Shown piece by piece: positions 29,551 to 38,419 of a DNA stretch of 64,000 nucleotides. Source of the stretch: Halobacteriovorax sp. JY17. Its GTDB lineage: Bacteria; Bdellovibrionota; Bacteriovoracia; Bacteriovoracales; Bacteriovoracaceae. Position 1 is the first letter of the stretch. Each line of letters starts with the position of its first letter. Where the stretch lies: positions 434,001 through 498,000 of the forward strand of contig NZ_NJER01000003.1 in assembly GCF_002753895.1 (NCBI RefSeq). Reading direction: 5' to 3'. The translations under genes were made by a program, and so were the position numbers. The notes below the pieces were generated by a model. That model saw only the letters and a program-made list of their open reading frames with translations. It was not told where the DNA came from and made no database searches.

Positions 29551-29661
29551 CTTAACTTCTCACCTGTACTTTCTCTTTGTATATTGATATCAGTTTGGCA
29601 TATCAAACACTAAATGGAAACGAGTCTTACTTATTTAAAGACAATATATATTAGGAAATTT

Positions 29662-30489
29662 ATGAAGAAAATCATTCTCTGCCTACTTTTCTCTTTAAGC
29701 TCACTGGCCAATATTGTTTCTATTTATAAGACTGAGACAAAGTCTTTTATTTCTTACGAAAATTTTATAAATGAATTGAATGATAGTGGATATATTGTTC
29801 TTGGAGAATTCCATAACTTTGAAAATATTCAAACGGCCCAAGCAAGAATTATCAAAGACAAAACACTTAGCTCAAACTCAACTGAAAGTGTTCAGATCAT
29901 GTGGGAATTCATTAATCACACTGATCAAGAAAGCATCAACACTAAGTTCAATGCTTTCGTAAATGGAAGAACAAACTCAGTAAGTTTTGTTAGTGAAATT
30001 GCTGGAAAACAAAATATTAGTTACGCCCCAATTATGGAAGTTGCCAAAGAGTTTAATAGTGCCCCAATCGCTCTCAATCTTCCTAGAGAATTAAAAAAGA
30101 AAGTCATGGAAGGTGGAATTTTGGCCATTGATCCAAAATATATTCCCGCACATCACTATGTCGGCGGCGATCAATATAGAGAGAGATTTTCAAATGCTAT
30201 GGGTGGGCACATGCCTCCACAATCATTTGAAAAGTATTTTCTTGCTCAATGCTTAACTGATTCTGTTATGTCAGATATTGCCAATAAGAATGAGTTAAAT
30301 CTAAATTTCATCATTGCAGGATCCTTCCATACAGACTTCTTTGATGGAACAGTTTCTAGATTAAAAGAAATTAATTCAAGCAAGGTTACAACTTTAAAAA
30401 TTACGAATAATGAACTTTTTGATTCTGAATTTATAACTGGCAGCGAAGATTTCGGAAGCTACGCTGATTACATCGTAATTACTGAATAA
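29662..30489 (+). CDS. ChaN-like haem-binding/TIKI-superfamily protein, exported
   Basis: 275 residues from the ATG at 29662. I prefer this start over an in-frame ATG at 29614 because AGGA stands five bases before it and the product then begins directly with a signal peptide. The segment YIVLGEFHNFENIQTAQARII near residues 33-53 carries the GExH motif of ChaN/DUF399 proteins. Later come the MWEFINH and IAGSFHTDFFDGT segments, whose Glu and His residues are the conserved polar sites. Campylobacter ChaN binds haem as a lipoprotein; this one has no lipobox. Function by family only. Confidence 0.65.
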   Translation: MKKIILCLLFSLSSLANIVSIYKTETKSFISYENFINELNDSGYIVLGEFHNFENIQTAQARIIKDKTLSSNSTESVQIMWEFINHTDQESINTKFNAFVNGRTNSVSFVSEIAGKQNISYAPIMEVAKEFNSAPIALNLPRELKKKVMEGGILAIDPKYIPAHHYVGGDQYRERFSNAMGGHMPPQSFEKYFLAQCLTDSVMSDIANKNELNLNFIIAGSFHTDFFDGTVSRLKEINSSKVTTLKITNNELFDSEFITGSEDFGSYADYIVITE

Positions 30490-30493
30490 AAAA

Positions 30494-30919
30494 TTATCTC
30501 TTATTAATGATCGCCATTGTTAGTCTTGATACACAAACAAGTCCACCATCTTCATTAAAGATTTTAATTTCCCATACGTGAGAGCTCTTTCCGATATGGA
30601 CCGATTCGCAAAACCCCGTGACTAACCCCTGTCTTGCGCTCTTAATATGATTTGCATTTATACTCTGCCCAACTGCTGCGAACTTAGTGCTATCAATCAC
30701 AAGGTTTGAAGCAATACTTCCTAGGCTTTCAGCTAGTACGCAAGACGCTCCACCATGTAGTAATCCAAAAGGTTGCTTAGTTCTCTCATCAACAGGCATT
30801 GTTCCTTCAAGGCCATTTGTATTTAACTTTGTAACTTGTATATCTAAGAGTCCTGTCATGCTCTTTTGACCCATCTCATTTATTGAATTTAGATCATAAT
30901 CTTGAAACCAAATACTCAT
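30494..30919 (-). CDS. Hotdog-fold thioesterase, PaaI/YdiI-like
   Basis: 141 residues from the ATG complementary to 30917-30919, preceded by GGGGTGA; a GTG two codons upstream is possible but overlaps that site. The fold signature is QPFGLLHGGASCVLAESLGS near residue 45-65, where the His-Gly-Gly and the downstream Glu are the catalytic elements of the PaaI-like group. Such enzymes hydrolyse acyl-CoA thioesters in the cytoplasm, for example in menaquinone synthesis or aromatic breakdown. No pathway genes are next to it, so the substrate is open. Confidence 0.85.
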   Translation of the reverse strand: MSIWFQDYDLNSINEMGQKSMTGLLDIQVTKLNTNGLEGTMPVDERTKQPFGLLHGGASCVLAESLGSIASNLVIDSTKFAAVGQSINANHIKSARQGLVTGFCESVHIGKSSHVWEIKIFNEDGGLVCVSRLTMAIINKR

Positions 30920-31056
30920 AATCACCCCATTTTATTGGCAACAATATTAGTTATTTACGAACATTGCCTTATGATTTGTCTTATAAATATACAATAACTG
31001 GAAACATTACAATTTGGCTAAATTACTATTCAAAAAAGGAGTACAATCTGTTAGTA

Positions 31057-31078
31057 ATCCAATTGTTAGAAATTGGAT
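31057..31078. repeat. Inverted repeat upstream of lpxC
   Basis: ATCCAATT at 31057-31064 and AATTGGAT at 31071-31078 with six bases between. It lies about 65 bp upstream of the lpxC promoter -35. The 273-bp gap around it has no other clear element beyond the promoter. Confidence 0.35.
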
Positions 31079-31142
31079 CAAAAGGCAATTTTTTCTTCTC
31101 ATAAGAAATCTTTAGAGTTGTCAGGTATCATAAGTATTTGAG

Positions 31143-31171
31143 TTGCCATAACTTACGCACACGGTTAAGAT
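31143..31171 (+). promoter_or_regulatory. Promoter of lpxC, sigma-70 type
   Basis: TTGCCA at 31143-31148, 17-base spacer, TAAGAT at 31166-31171. The expected start gives a short leader with GGAAGG just before the lpxC ATG at 31199. Confidence 0.55.
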
Positions 31172-31198
31172 GATAACTCGATGAAATTTGGAAGGTAA

Positions 31199-32119
31199 AT
31201 GATTTATCAACGCACTATTGCTAAAAAAGTTGAAGTTACTGGTATAGGAATCCACTCAGGTAAGAAGGTTACAATGAACCTTTATCCTGCAGAGGCTGAT
31301 TACGGTATTCAATTCAAGAGAGTAGACTTAAACGACGCGCCTGTTCTTAAGGCCGAAGCGATGTCTGTGGGTGCGACTGAAAATAACACGACTATTGGTG
31401 GCGGTGTAAATGCTGTTCACACTGTAGAACACCTTCTCTCAGTTCTTTACGGACTGGGGATCAATAATGTCTTCATTGAAATTGATGGCCCAGAGGTTCC
31501 AATTATGGACGGCTCAGGGGCTTCATTTGTTTTCCTACTTAAAGAAACAGGAATTCAAACACTAAATAAATCTAAGAAATTTCTAGTTGTTCTAGAGCCA
31601 GTAACGGTTGAAGTTGACGATAAGTGGGCGCGCATTGAACCTGCATCAAAGCTCATTATTGACTCAACGATTGTATTCACTCACCCAATGATTAAAACTC
31701 AGCAAAAGAGTTTTGAGTTCTCTTGTGAGAATTATATTAAAGAAATTGGAAGAGCGAGAACATTTGGACTTCTTCGCGATGTTGATATGCTTAAAAGAAA
31801 GGGCCTTATTAAAGGTGGATCTCTCGACAATGCTATCGTTCTTGATGAGTTCAAAGTTGTTAATAACGAAGGTTTAAGATTTGTAGACGAATTTGTTCGT
31901 CACAAAATTCTTGATACAATTGGTGACATTAGTCTCCTTGGTTATGAAGTCGCTGGAAAAATTACAACTTTTAAATCCGGTCACAACTTACATAATCTAC
32001 TATGTAGGAAACTTCTTGAAACTCCTTCTGCCTATGAAATAGTTTCTGCGAACTCACTTCAAAGAGAAGCTGTGGAGGCTTTTGATCTTCCTCAGAATAT
32101 CTTTCCAACATTCGCATAA
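31199..32119 (+). CDS. lpxC: UDP-3-O-acyl-N-acetylglucosamine deacetylase
   Basis: LpxC is the zinc deacetylase that commits UDP-GlcNAc to lipid A synthesis. Its presence shows the organism makes lipid A. 306 residues, normal for the family (E. coli 305). The zinc ligands are H78 (HTVEHLLS), H235 and D239 (RHKILDTIGD), and the general acid is H262 (SGHNLHN). It is a single-gene unit with its own promoter, unlike the E. coli gene at the end of the division cluster. Confidence 0.97.
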   Translation: MIYQRTIAKKVEVTGIGIHSGKKVTMNLYPAEADYGIQFKRVDLNDAPVLKAEAMSVGATENNTTIGGGVNAVHTVEHLLSVLYGLGINNVFIEIDGPEVPIMDGSGASFVFLLKETGIQTLNKSKKFLVVLEPVTVEVDDKWARIEPASKLIIDSTIVFTHPMIKTQQKSFEFSCENYIKEIGRARTFGLLRDVDMLKRKGLIKGGSLDNAIVLDEFKVVNNEGLRFVDEFVRHKILDTIGDISLLGYEVAGKITTFKSGHNLHNLLCRKLLETPSAYEIVSANSLQREAVEAFDLPQNIFPTFA

Positions 32120-32327
32120 TCAGTAAGTTAGCACAGTATAATATATGTAATAGATTCCAGACTGCTTGAATAAGTATTTATTTATGATAATAAACTTGAA
32201 GCAACACTCAATGGGTTTAAGGCCTGTGAAGATCTCTTCAAATCTAACTCTTACTTTTTTACATAATTAGCCATTTCTTTATTTAAAAATGATAGTATTC
32301 AATAAATCTATTTTATCAAGGATCACT

Positions 32328-32954
32328 ATGAAAACTATTATTGCGAGTTTACTAATTCTATCGTCTCTCTCAGCTCTATCATCTGAAAAGATTACACCTG
32401 TTAAAGTTTTTGATGGGACAAATGCAACATGTAAGTCAAGCCAGGATCATTACACTTATAAATTACAAGCACACCTTGTTCAATCTGTTGAGACAACTAT
32501 TTCAAATGAAACCCTAAATCTTGATATAAAAACAGTGATGCTTTCATGTGACAAAAATGATAATGGATATGCTTTTAGTGAAAAGAATATTTTTACAGAC
32601 TTCACTTACAATGCCTTCAAAGGTGTTACTTCTGATAATCAACCAATTTTTGAAGCCATCAAAGTTTCTACAAACTTTGCAGATCTCGTTATTTTTAAAG
32701 ATGGAAATTACACAAAGATTGCCTCTATCAAAGCTACTAATACTGATTCAGTGACAACAAATTTCTCAGAAACAGTTGCTCTAGAAGATGTCTTATCTAC
32801 AGAAGAGTTATTAAAGTACAATGAAGGTGAGACTATTTCGAAGTCTCTAGACTTCTTCTTGCTTAGAAATATTAATGTTGAAGGTTCTCAAATATCAGAA
32901 AGATTTTCTCAATCTTATGGTGCTTTCAGATTAAAGCTAAAACTAGCGAAGTAA
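32328..32954 (+). CDS. Secreted protein of unknown function
   Basis: 208 residues from the ATG at 32328, chosen because AAGGA lies just before it and the product then starts with a clean signal peptide (MKTIIASLLILSSLSALS). The longer frame from 32289 adds 13 residues before the signal. The mature protein has two cysteines about 45 apart and many Thr, Asn and Lys. No family recognised. Its end overlaps the ruvB stop region by 12 bp on the opposite strand. Confidence 0.55.
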   Translation: MKTIIASLLILSSLSALSSEKITPVKVFDGTNATCKSSQDHYTYKLQAHLVQSVETTISNETLNLDIKTVMLSCDKNDNGYAFSEKNIFTDFTYNAFKGVTSDNQPIFEAIKVSTNFADLVIFKDGNYTKIASIKATNTDSVTTNFSETVALEDVLSTEELLKYNEGETISKSLDFFLLRNINVEGSQISERFSQSYGAFRLKLKLAK

Positions 32955-33932
32955 ATGTTTCTTCGCTTTTTCTGAAATCTCACGCCCTCTTGGGGTTCTG
33001 ATTAGGAACCCCTCTTTTAGAAGAAAAGGCTCATAGACATCTTCAATAGTCGTTCTGTCTTCAGATAACGTAGCACAAAGAGCTTCGATACCAACAGGAC
33101 CTCCACCATAATAATCGTGAATAACCTCTAAAACTTTTCGATCCATTCGGTCTAGACCAAATTCATCGATTTCCATAAGATCTAGAGCTTTTGCAACAGC
33201 ACTTTCGCAGATCGATTCCTTCTTTTCAATGATTGCGAAATCGCGAACCCTTCTTAGAATTCTATTAGCAATTCTTGGAGTACCTCTGGAGCATCTTGCG
33301 ATGTGATTCTTTGCTTCCCCCTCCAGACCTATTGTTAATTTCTTTGAGTTATTTTCTACAATCGTTGCAAGTTCTTCGTGCTCATAGAAATCAAAGTGTA
33401 AGTGGGCCATAAAACGATCCCGAAGTGGACTTGAAAGCAATCCCGATCTTGTTGTCGCACCAATTAAAGTAAAGGGAGAGATGGCAATTTCCATGGTTCT
33501 GGCAGAAGCTCCCTCACCTATCAATATATCTAAGCGATAGTCTTCCATCGCAGAGTAGAGAATCTCCTCAACAGCTATATTCATTCGATGAATTTCATCA
33601 ATAAAGAGAACATCCCCTTCTTCTAAATTTGTAAGTATCGCTGCAAGGTCACCTTTTTTTTCAATTGCTGGTCCAGAAATGACATGAAGATGTGAGCCAA
33701 GAGAGTTTGCAATAATCATTGCGAGAGATGTTTTACCAAGGCCAGGAGGTCCCGAAAGGAGAACATGATCCATTGCTTGTTTTCTTATTTTTGCAGACTC
33801 AACCATCACTTCAATATTTTGAACAACTTTGCGTTGACCAATATATTCAGAAAAGTTCTCAGGTCTTAGAAAGACCTCTCTTCTCTTTTCTTCAGTGTTA
33901 GAATTGGATTCAAAAACTCTCTCTTCAGTCAT
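32943..33932 (-). CDS. ruvB: Holliday junction branch migration helicase RuvB
   Basis: RuvB is the AAA+ motor that, with RuvA, moves Holliday junctions during recombinational repair. 329 residues. It has Walker A GPPGLGKTS near residue 60, Walker B LFIDEIHRM near residue 109, the sensor TTRSG and the C-terminal winged-helix region with YYGGGPVG. It is the last gene of ruvC-ruvA-ruvB, starting two bases after ruvA. Confidence 0.97.
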   Translation of the reverse strand: MTEERVFESNSNTEEKRREVFLRPENFSEYIGQRKVVQNIEVMVESAKIRKQAMDHVLLSGPPGLGKTSLAMIIANSLGSHLHVISGPAIEKKGDLAAILTNLEEGDVLFIDEIHRMNIAVEEILYSAMEDYRLDILIGEGASARTMEIAISPFTLIGATTRSGLLSSPLRDRFMAHLHFDFYEHEELATIVENNSKKLTIGLEGEAKNHIARCSRGTPRIANRILRRVRDFAIIEKKESICESAVAKALDLMEIDEFGLDRMDRKVLEVIHDYYGGGPVGIEALCATLSEDRTTIEDVYEPFLLKEGFLIRTPRGREISEKAKKHLLR

Positions 33933-33934
33933 AA

Positions 33935-34585
33935 TTACACTTCTTTTAAGACAAGATGAACTAATTGTTCAGGTTTTGTAATTTCATTGGTGGCCAAAAT
34001 TTTCTGGGCCAAAGGGATTATTTTTTCTTCTTTAAAACCAAGTTCTTTACAGGCCATTATTGCATCTTTAATGATTAAGTCTTGGTTATTAACAGTAGTA
34101 TTATCTTCGGCCTCTTCGATCAATCCTTCAACTGAAACCGGAACGACTCCAGGCATTTCCTGAATTCCCATAGACTTATTTGAATACATCTTAATTCTAG
34201 AAATCTTTCCTTGAAGATCGAGAACCATTTGAGCTGCGGCTTTACCGCCAATCCCTGGAGCCTTTGTTAAAGTCTTCTTATCATCAAAGAGAATGGAGTT
34301 TATAATTTGATCAACTCCAACTGCACCAACAAGGCTAAAAGCAGACTTTGGTCCAACACCTTTTACACTAGTAAGTAATTCAAACATTTTCTTTTCGCGA
34401 ATTGTTTTAAAACCATAGAGTTCTTCACTCGCTTCTCGAATCACATGGGATATAAAAATAGATGTGTGCCTTCCCTCAGGAAGAACTTGCGTAATGTAAA
34501 CTTGATAGCCTATTCCAGAATTTGTAAGAACGACAGCTTCAACACCATCACTAAAAATTACTTCACCTTGTAAGTGTCCTATCAT
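33935..34585 (-). CDS. ruvA: Holliday junction branch migration protein RuvA
   Basis: RuvA binds the four-way junction as tetramers. 216 residues. The N-terminal OB fold (MIGHLQGEVI, GIGYQVYIT), the helix-hairpin-helix motifs (LTSVKGVGPKSA and LTKAPGIGGKAA) and the C-terminal domain III that contacts RuvB are all visible. Three bases separate it from ruvC, so it is cotranscribed. Confidence 0.96.
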   Translation of the reverse strand: MIGHLQGEVIFSDGVEAVVLTNSGIGYQVYITQVLPEGRHTSIFISHVIREASEELYGFKTIREKKMFELLTSVKGVGPKSAFSLVGAVGVDQIINSILFDDKKTLTKAPGIGGKAAAQMVLDLQGKISRIKMYSNKSMGIQEMPGVVPVSVEGLIEEAEDNTTVNNQDLIIKDAIMACKELGFKEEKIIPLAQKILATNEITKPEQLVHLVLKEV

Positions 34586-34588
34586 GAC

Positions 34589-35131
34589 TTATACCCTATC
34601 TTTAAAAACGCTTTTTAAGCTTCTAGATTTTGATTTAATACTCTTATTTTGAACTGAAACTTTTCCTGTATTAAGCGAATGGCATAGTGCAATTGCAAGA
34701 GCATCTGACTCATCACTTGAGCTAAACTCAATACTTCCAAAAATCATTCTTAGAGATTTCTCTATCGCGGCCTTATCCGAGTGCCCATAGCCACTAACTG
34801 CAGACTTAATTAAGTTGGGAGAATACTCAAAAACTTTTCCTTGATGAGTTTGTAAAACAGCAGCAAGCATCGCCCCCCTTGCCTGGGCAAGCTTAGCCAA
34901 CGATGTAACACTCTTAACATAAATGAGAGATTCAACAGAAACTTCATCGGGAGCATATTCATTCATTAACTCTTCGAGAGAGTTGTAAATAACCGCTAAG
35001 CGGTCCATGAAGTTATCAATTTTGTCATACCTTAATGTTCCAGAGGCTAGATAAGTTATCTTTCTGCCATTCTTTTCAATTAAGGCCCATCCCGCTTTTC
35101 TTGAGCCTGGATCTATTCCCAGAATTTTCAT
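34589..35131 (-). CDS. ruvC: Crossover junction endodeoxyribonuclease RuvC
   Basis: RuvC cuts Holliday junctions symmetrically. 180 residues. The RNase H-like fold begins ILGIDPGSRKAGWALIE, with the first catalytic Asp at residue 6. The second acidic residue is the Glu in VSVESLIYVKS, and the last pair is in SSDESDALAIALCH. A basic C-terminal tail (about 20 residues, many Lys/Ser/Arg) extends beyond the core. First gene of the ruvCAB operon. Confidence 0.96.
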   Translation of the reverse strand: MKILGIDPGSRKAGWALIEKNGRKITYLASGTLRYDKIDNFMDRLAVIYNSLEELMNEYAPDEVSVESLIYVKSVTSLAKLAQARGAMLAAVLQTHQGKVFEYSPNLIKSAVSGYGHSDKAAIEKSLRMIFGSIEFSSSDESDALAIALCHSLNTGKVSVQNKSIKSKSRSLKSVFKDRV

Positions 35132-35171
35132 TCTTTAATAGTACATGGGTCTTTAAAAGATCGTCTAGAAG

Positions 35172-35345
35172 CTATCCCTGTCCTTTGCTCTTTAACATAC
35201 TTCCGAAATAGAATGCTGCCGAGCCACCAACTAATTGAATAAGCTCGATTTGTCCGTAGTCACCTTTATTTAATCCTGCAAAAAGACATAGACCCACCGA
35301 AGCAAAACCAATTAACTGCAGGCCTAAACCCAAATAAAATAGCAC
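35172..35345 (-). CDS. Small membrane protein, 57 residues
   Basis: I place the start at GTG (complement of 35343-35345) because AAGGAG stands six bases before it. The longer frame starting at 35456 has no such site and would overlap the folD promoter region. The product has two hydrophobic segments (residues 2-23 and 36-48) joined by a short polar turn. No family is recognised. It lies 40 bp upstream of ruvC on the same strand and may be cotranscribed. Confidence 0.5.
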   Translation of the reverse strand: MLFYLGLGLQLIGFASVGLCLFAGLNKGDYGQIELIQLVGGSAAFYFGSMLKSKGQG

Positions 35346-35458
35346 GAGGCACTCCTTAATAGGTTTAAAAGCCGTACTATAAAGGGTATAAATAGAAAGA
35401 TCAAAAGAAACGTTAAAACAATGACTTAAATGTCTAAAAGTACGATAAAGGTTCAAAA

Positions 35459-36331
35459 GTGGTTTCTGAAAACACTCTCATTTTAAAGTCAAAACCCATT
35501 GTAAGAAAATCATTACAGATTCTTGCTGAGAAAAGTAATTCTCTTCGTGAACAGGGAATTACTCCATGTATGAAAGTCATTCTTGTAGGGGATAATCCCG
35601 CAAGTCTTATTTACACTAGAAACAAGAAGCGCTTCATGGAGAAATTTGGTGCTGAATGCGAGATAATCAAACTTCCAAGTGAGTTAACCGAAGTCGACTT
35701 TCTAGCGAGAGTTCAAAGTATTGTCTCTGATAAGAATAATCACGGTTGCTTCATCCAGCTACCGCTACCAAAACAACTTGCTCATATAGATGTTGGTGAA
35801 CTCATTGAGCCCTCTAAAGACGTAGACGGCTTCAATAAGGCCAATATAATGAATCTCTACAAGGGCGAAAAAGGAGAAAGGGCCTTAATTCCTTGTACTC
35901 CTAAGGGAATCATCACTCTATGCGATTACTATAATATAGAACTCGCCTCTAAGAGAGTTGTTGTCATAGGCAGAAGCCTCATTGTTGGAAAACCTATGAG
36001 TATGCTTCTTACAAATCACAACGCAACCGTAACTCTTTGCCACTCAAAAACAGTGAACCTTGAAGAGCATACAAAGTCTGCAGATATTATAATTGTGGCA
36101 ATCGGAAGTGCTAAATTTCTAAAGAAGGGCCATCTCTCAGATTCTAAGAAGCAATACATTATTGACGTTGGCATGAACCACGACGAGGACGGAAAACTCT
36201 GTGGCGATGTAGACTTTGAAAACGTAAGAGATTATGTTGCAGGCATTACTCCAGTACCAGGAGGAATTGGGCCTATGACAATTCTCTCTCTGGCCCAAAA
36301 CCTTTTACAAGCTGCTGAAAACCGCTTATAA
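35459..36331 (+). CDS. folD: Bifunctional methylenetetrahydrofolate dehydrogenase/cyclohydrolase
   Basis: FolD interconverts 5,10-methylene-THF and 10-formyl-THF in one-carbon metabolism. 290 residues. Start codon is GTG. Conserved segments include the GCFIQLPLPKQL substrate loop near residue 100, PCTPKGIITL, the NADP-binding VVVIGRSLIVGKPM near 180 and the C-terminal TPVPGGIGPMTI. It sits just upstream of gcvT-gcvH, which feed methylene-THF from glycine, a sensible functional neighbour. Confidence 0.96.
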   Translation: MVSENTLILKSKPIVRKSLQILAEKSNSLREQGITPCMKVILVGDNPASLIYTRNKKRFMEKFGAECEIIKLPSELTEVDFLARVQSIVSDKNNHGCFIQLPLPKQLAHIDVGELIEPSKDVDGFNKANIMNLYKGEKGERALIPCTPKGIITLCDYYNIELASKRVVVIGRSLIVGKPMSMLLTNHNATVTLCHSKTVNLEEHTKSADIIIVAIGSAKFLKKGHLSDSKKQYIIDVGMNHDEDGKLCGDVDFENVRDYVAGITPVPGGIGPMTILSLAQNLLQAAENRL

Positions 36332-36375
36332 AGTTAGCAAAAATAGAATTTAAACATTTATGAGGAGAGGCATTT

Positions 36376-37455
36376 ATGAGCCTTTTAAAAACATCTCTAC
36401 ATCAACAACATATCGACTTAGGCGCTAAAATGGCCGGGTTTGCAGGCTTTGATATGCCACTTCAATACTCTTCAGTTAAAGAAGAATCAATTGCAGTTAG
36501 ATCAAGTCTAGGTGTTTTCGATGTTTCACATATGGGAGAATTCTTTGTTACTGGCCCAGATGCTATAAGCTTTGTTGACTTCATTATTACAAATGATTTC
36601 GCAGGTGCCGAGATGGAAAAAGCCGTCTACTCACCACTATGTCGTGAGGATGGAACAGTTATCGATGACCTTATTGCTTACAAGCTCGCCGATGAAAAAG
36701 TTTTAATATGTGTAAATGCCTCAAATATAGAAAAAGATTGGAGTTGGATTTCTTCAAAGACTGAAGGATTTAATATTCAATTAGAAGATCAATCTTCCAA
36801 GTATTCTCTGCTGGCCGTTCAAGGGCCTAAAGCAGAAGAAGTTCTCAAGTCTCTTGAAGTAATCAACGACTCAGATAATCTTGTTTACTATAGCGCTAAA
36901 GAACTCACAAGAATGAATGAGCAAATTATTGTTGCGAGAACTGGCTATACTGGGGAGGATGGTTTTGAAGTCTTCACATCTCATGAGATGGCGGCAACTC
37001 TCTGGTCCAAACTACTGGAAAGTGGAGCAATACCTTGTGGTCTAGCTTCTAGAGATGTCCTCAGACTAGAAGTCTGCTACCCACTCTATGGACACGAATT
37101 AAATGATGAGCTAACTCCTCTCGACGCATCTTTAAAGTGGACTGTTAAATCTTCTAAAGATAAATTCATAGGGAAGGCTGCCCTTGAAGCTTCGACTCCG
37201 ACAAAGAGACTCGTTAAACTAAGTCTTGAAAAAGGGATTCCAAGAGAGGGTTACAATATACTCAATATGGATGACCAAGTAATAGGTGTTATTACTTCTG
37301 GAACAATGTCGGTAGAGCTCTCCAAAGGGATTGCGCTAGGTCTTGTAGACAGTGACAAGTTTCCAAAAGATAAGAAGTTTAAAATTAATATTAGAAAGAA
37401 TAATATAGAAGCAAACTATCATACAAAAGCATTTGTTACAGGAGGACACAAGTAA
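36376..37455 (+). CDS. gcvT: Glycine cleavage system aminomethyltransferase (T-protein)
   Basis: T-protein takes the aminomethyl group from lipoylated H-protein, releasing ammonia and giving methylene-THF. 359 residues. The N-terminal LHQQHIDLGAKMAGFAGFDMPLQY, FDVSHMGEF and the folate-pocket RTGYTGEDGFE with LGLASRDVLRLE-type segment are clear. GAGG precedes the ATG at good distance. The stop codon overlaps the gcvH start (TAATG). P-protein and lipoamide dehydrogenase are not in the window. Confidence 0.96.
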   Translation: MSLLKTSLHQQHIDLGAKMAGFAGFDMPLQYSSVKEESIAVRSSLGVFDVSHMGEFFVTGPDAISFVDFIITNDFAGAEMEKAVYSPLCREDGTVIDDLIAYKLADEKVLICVNASNIEKDWSWISSKTEGFNIQLEDQSSKYSLLAVQGPKAEEVLKSLEVINDSDNLVYYSAKELTRMNEQIIVARTGYTGEDGFEVFTSHEMAATLWSKLLESGAIPCGLASRDVLRLEVCYPLYGHELNDELTPLDASLKWTVKSSKDKFIGKAALEASTPTKRLVKLSLEKGIPREGYNILNMDDQVIGVITSGTMSVELSKGIALGLVDSDKFPKDKKFKINIRKNNIEANYHTKAFVTGGHK

Positions 37456-37841
37456 TGTCTCACAACATCCCTAAAGAATTAAAATACACAACTGATCACG
37501 AATGGGCCCAACTAGAAGGAGATATTGTCTCTGTGGGGATTACCGACTTTGCACAATCTGCACTTGGAGATATTGTCTTCGTTGAGCTACCAGAAGTTGG
37601 TGATGAGCTTTCAAAAGAAGATTCTTTTGGAGTTGTTGAATCTATAAAGTCTGTCAGTGATTTATATGCCCCATTAAACGGCGAAGTAGTAGAAGTTAAT
37701 ACTGAACTTGTTGATTCTCCTGAGTCTTGCAACGAATCTCCGTATGGATCTTGGATGATTAAACTTAAGGTCAGCTCTTCTGATGAGTTCAACTCTCTTA
37801 TGAGTCCAGAAGCTTACCAAGAACACTGCGAAAGCCTTTAA
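37455..37841 (+). CDS. gcvH: Glycine cleavage system H-protein
   Basis: H-protein carries the aminomethyl intermediate on a lipoyl group. 128 residues, normal length. The lipoylated lysine is K65 in FGVVESIKSVSDLYAPLNGE. Its start overlaps the gcvT stop by one base. A strong hairpin follows the stop. Confidence 0.97.
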   Translation: MSHNIPKELKYTTDHEWAQLEGDIVSVGITDFAQSALGDIVFVELPEVGDELSKEDSFGVVESIKSVSDLYAPLNGEVVEVNTELVDSPESCNESPYGSWMIKLKVSSSDEFNSLMSPEAYQEHCESL

Positions 37842-37848
37842 CCATCTA

Positions 37849-37875
37849 TTTCTAGGGACTTCCCGTCCCTAGAAA
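37849..37875 (+). terminator. Hairpin after gcvH, probable terminator
   Basis: TTTCTAGGGAC at 37849-37859 and its exact complement at 37865-37875 form an 11-pair stem with five-base loop. No U-run follows on the plus strand, so termination may need Rho or be partial. Confidence 0.5.
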
Positions 37876-38110
37876 CATTGCAAGAAAAAAATTAAAAAAA
37901 ATCATTTTTCCCTGTCAACGGCCTCCAACTAAAAATTACATAAAAATTAACAAAAACTTTCTAACATTTATTTAAATTCAAAAATAGAGAAATTTTTTTT
38001 AGAGATTGTAATTTTTTCCCTTTACGAAAGGCCCTGAAACTCGCATACTGGCTCACGTTCTCAAGAGAATACCACTCGTAATTTTTTAATTTCATAGGTT
38101 AAAAATATAT
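37876..38110. other. AT-rich non-coding stretch before a small gene
   Basis: About 235 bases between gcvH and the 38111 gene, very AT-rich in the first 130 with many A- and T-tracts (for example eight Ts near 37995). Such tracts suggest a curved or UP-element-like upstream region. A more GC-balanced patch follows near 38030-38070. I see no clear promoter pair, RNA gene or ORF. Confidence 0.4.
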
Positions 38111-38419
38111 ATGATTTCTGAAACACAAGAATCTGTTCAACTTTTAAATACTGCTATAATCAAGAGTAAAGAAAAGAAAATAGATAATAACTTTGAAGAT
38201 AGATTAGCGGATGCTTGCCATTCTCCAGAAATGGAAGCGCTCTCTGTTGCCATTACTTTTCTTGCAGAAAAACAGAAAATTTCTCGCGATCAGGCTGCCA
38301 TTTCTTTAATAGAAAGAATGAGAGAACTTGATTCAATTTGGAATGATTATGTAATGATGGAAGGGATCAGTAACTTAAAAGATCTTTTAACAAAATCAAA
38401 TCATCCTACTAAGCAGTAG
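38111..38419 (+). CDS. Small cytoplasmic protein of unknown function
   Basis: 102 residues, no signal peptide or membrane segment, predicted mostly helical and charged. A middle segment (AFLAEKQKISRDQAA-like, near residues 55-75) looks like a helix-turn-helix-length unit but lacks a clear DNA-binding signature. The ribosome-binding site is weak (AGG 11 bases before the ATG). Family not recognised. Convergent with the TonB-like gene, the stops being adjacent. Confidence 0.5.
   Translation: MISETQESVQLLNTAIIKSKEKKIDNNFEDRLADACHSPEMEALSVAITFLAEKQKISRDQAAISLIERMRELDSIWNDYVMMEGISNLKDLLTKSNHPTKQ

Noticed and set aside
29614-29661. Longer start (ATG 29614) for the ChaN-like gene
   Set aside because: It has no ribosome-binding site and would place 16 residues before an otherwise proper signal peptide.
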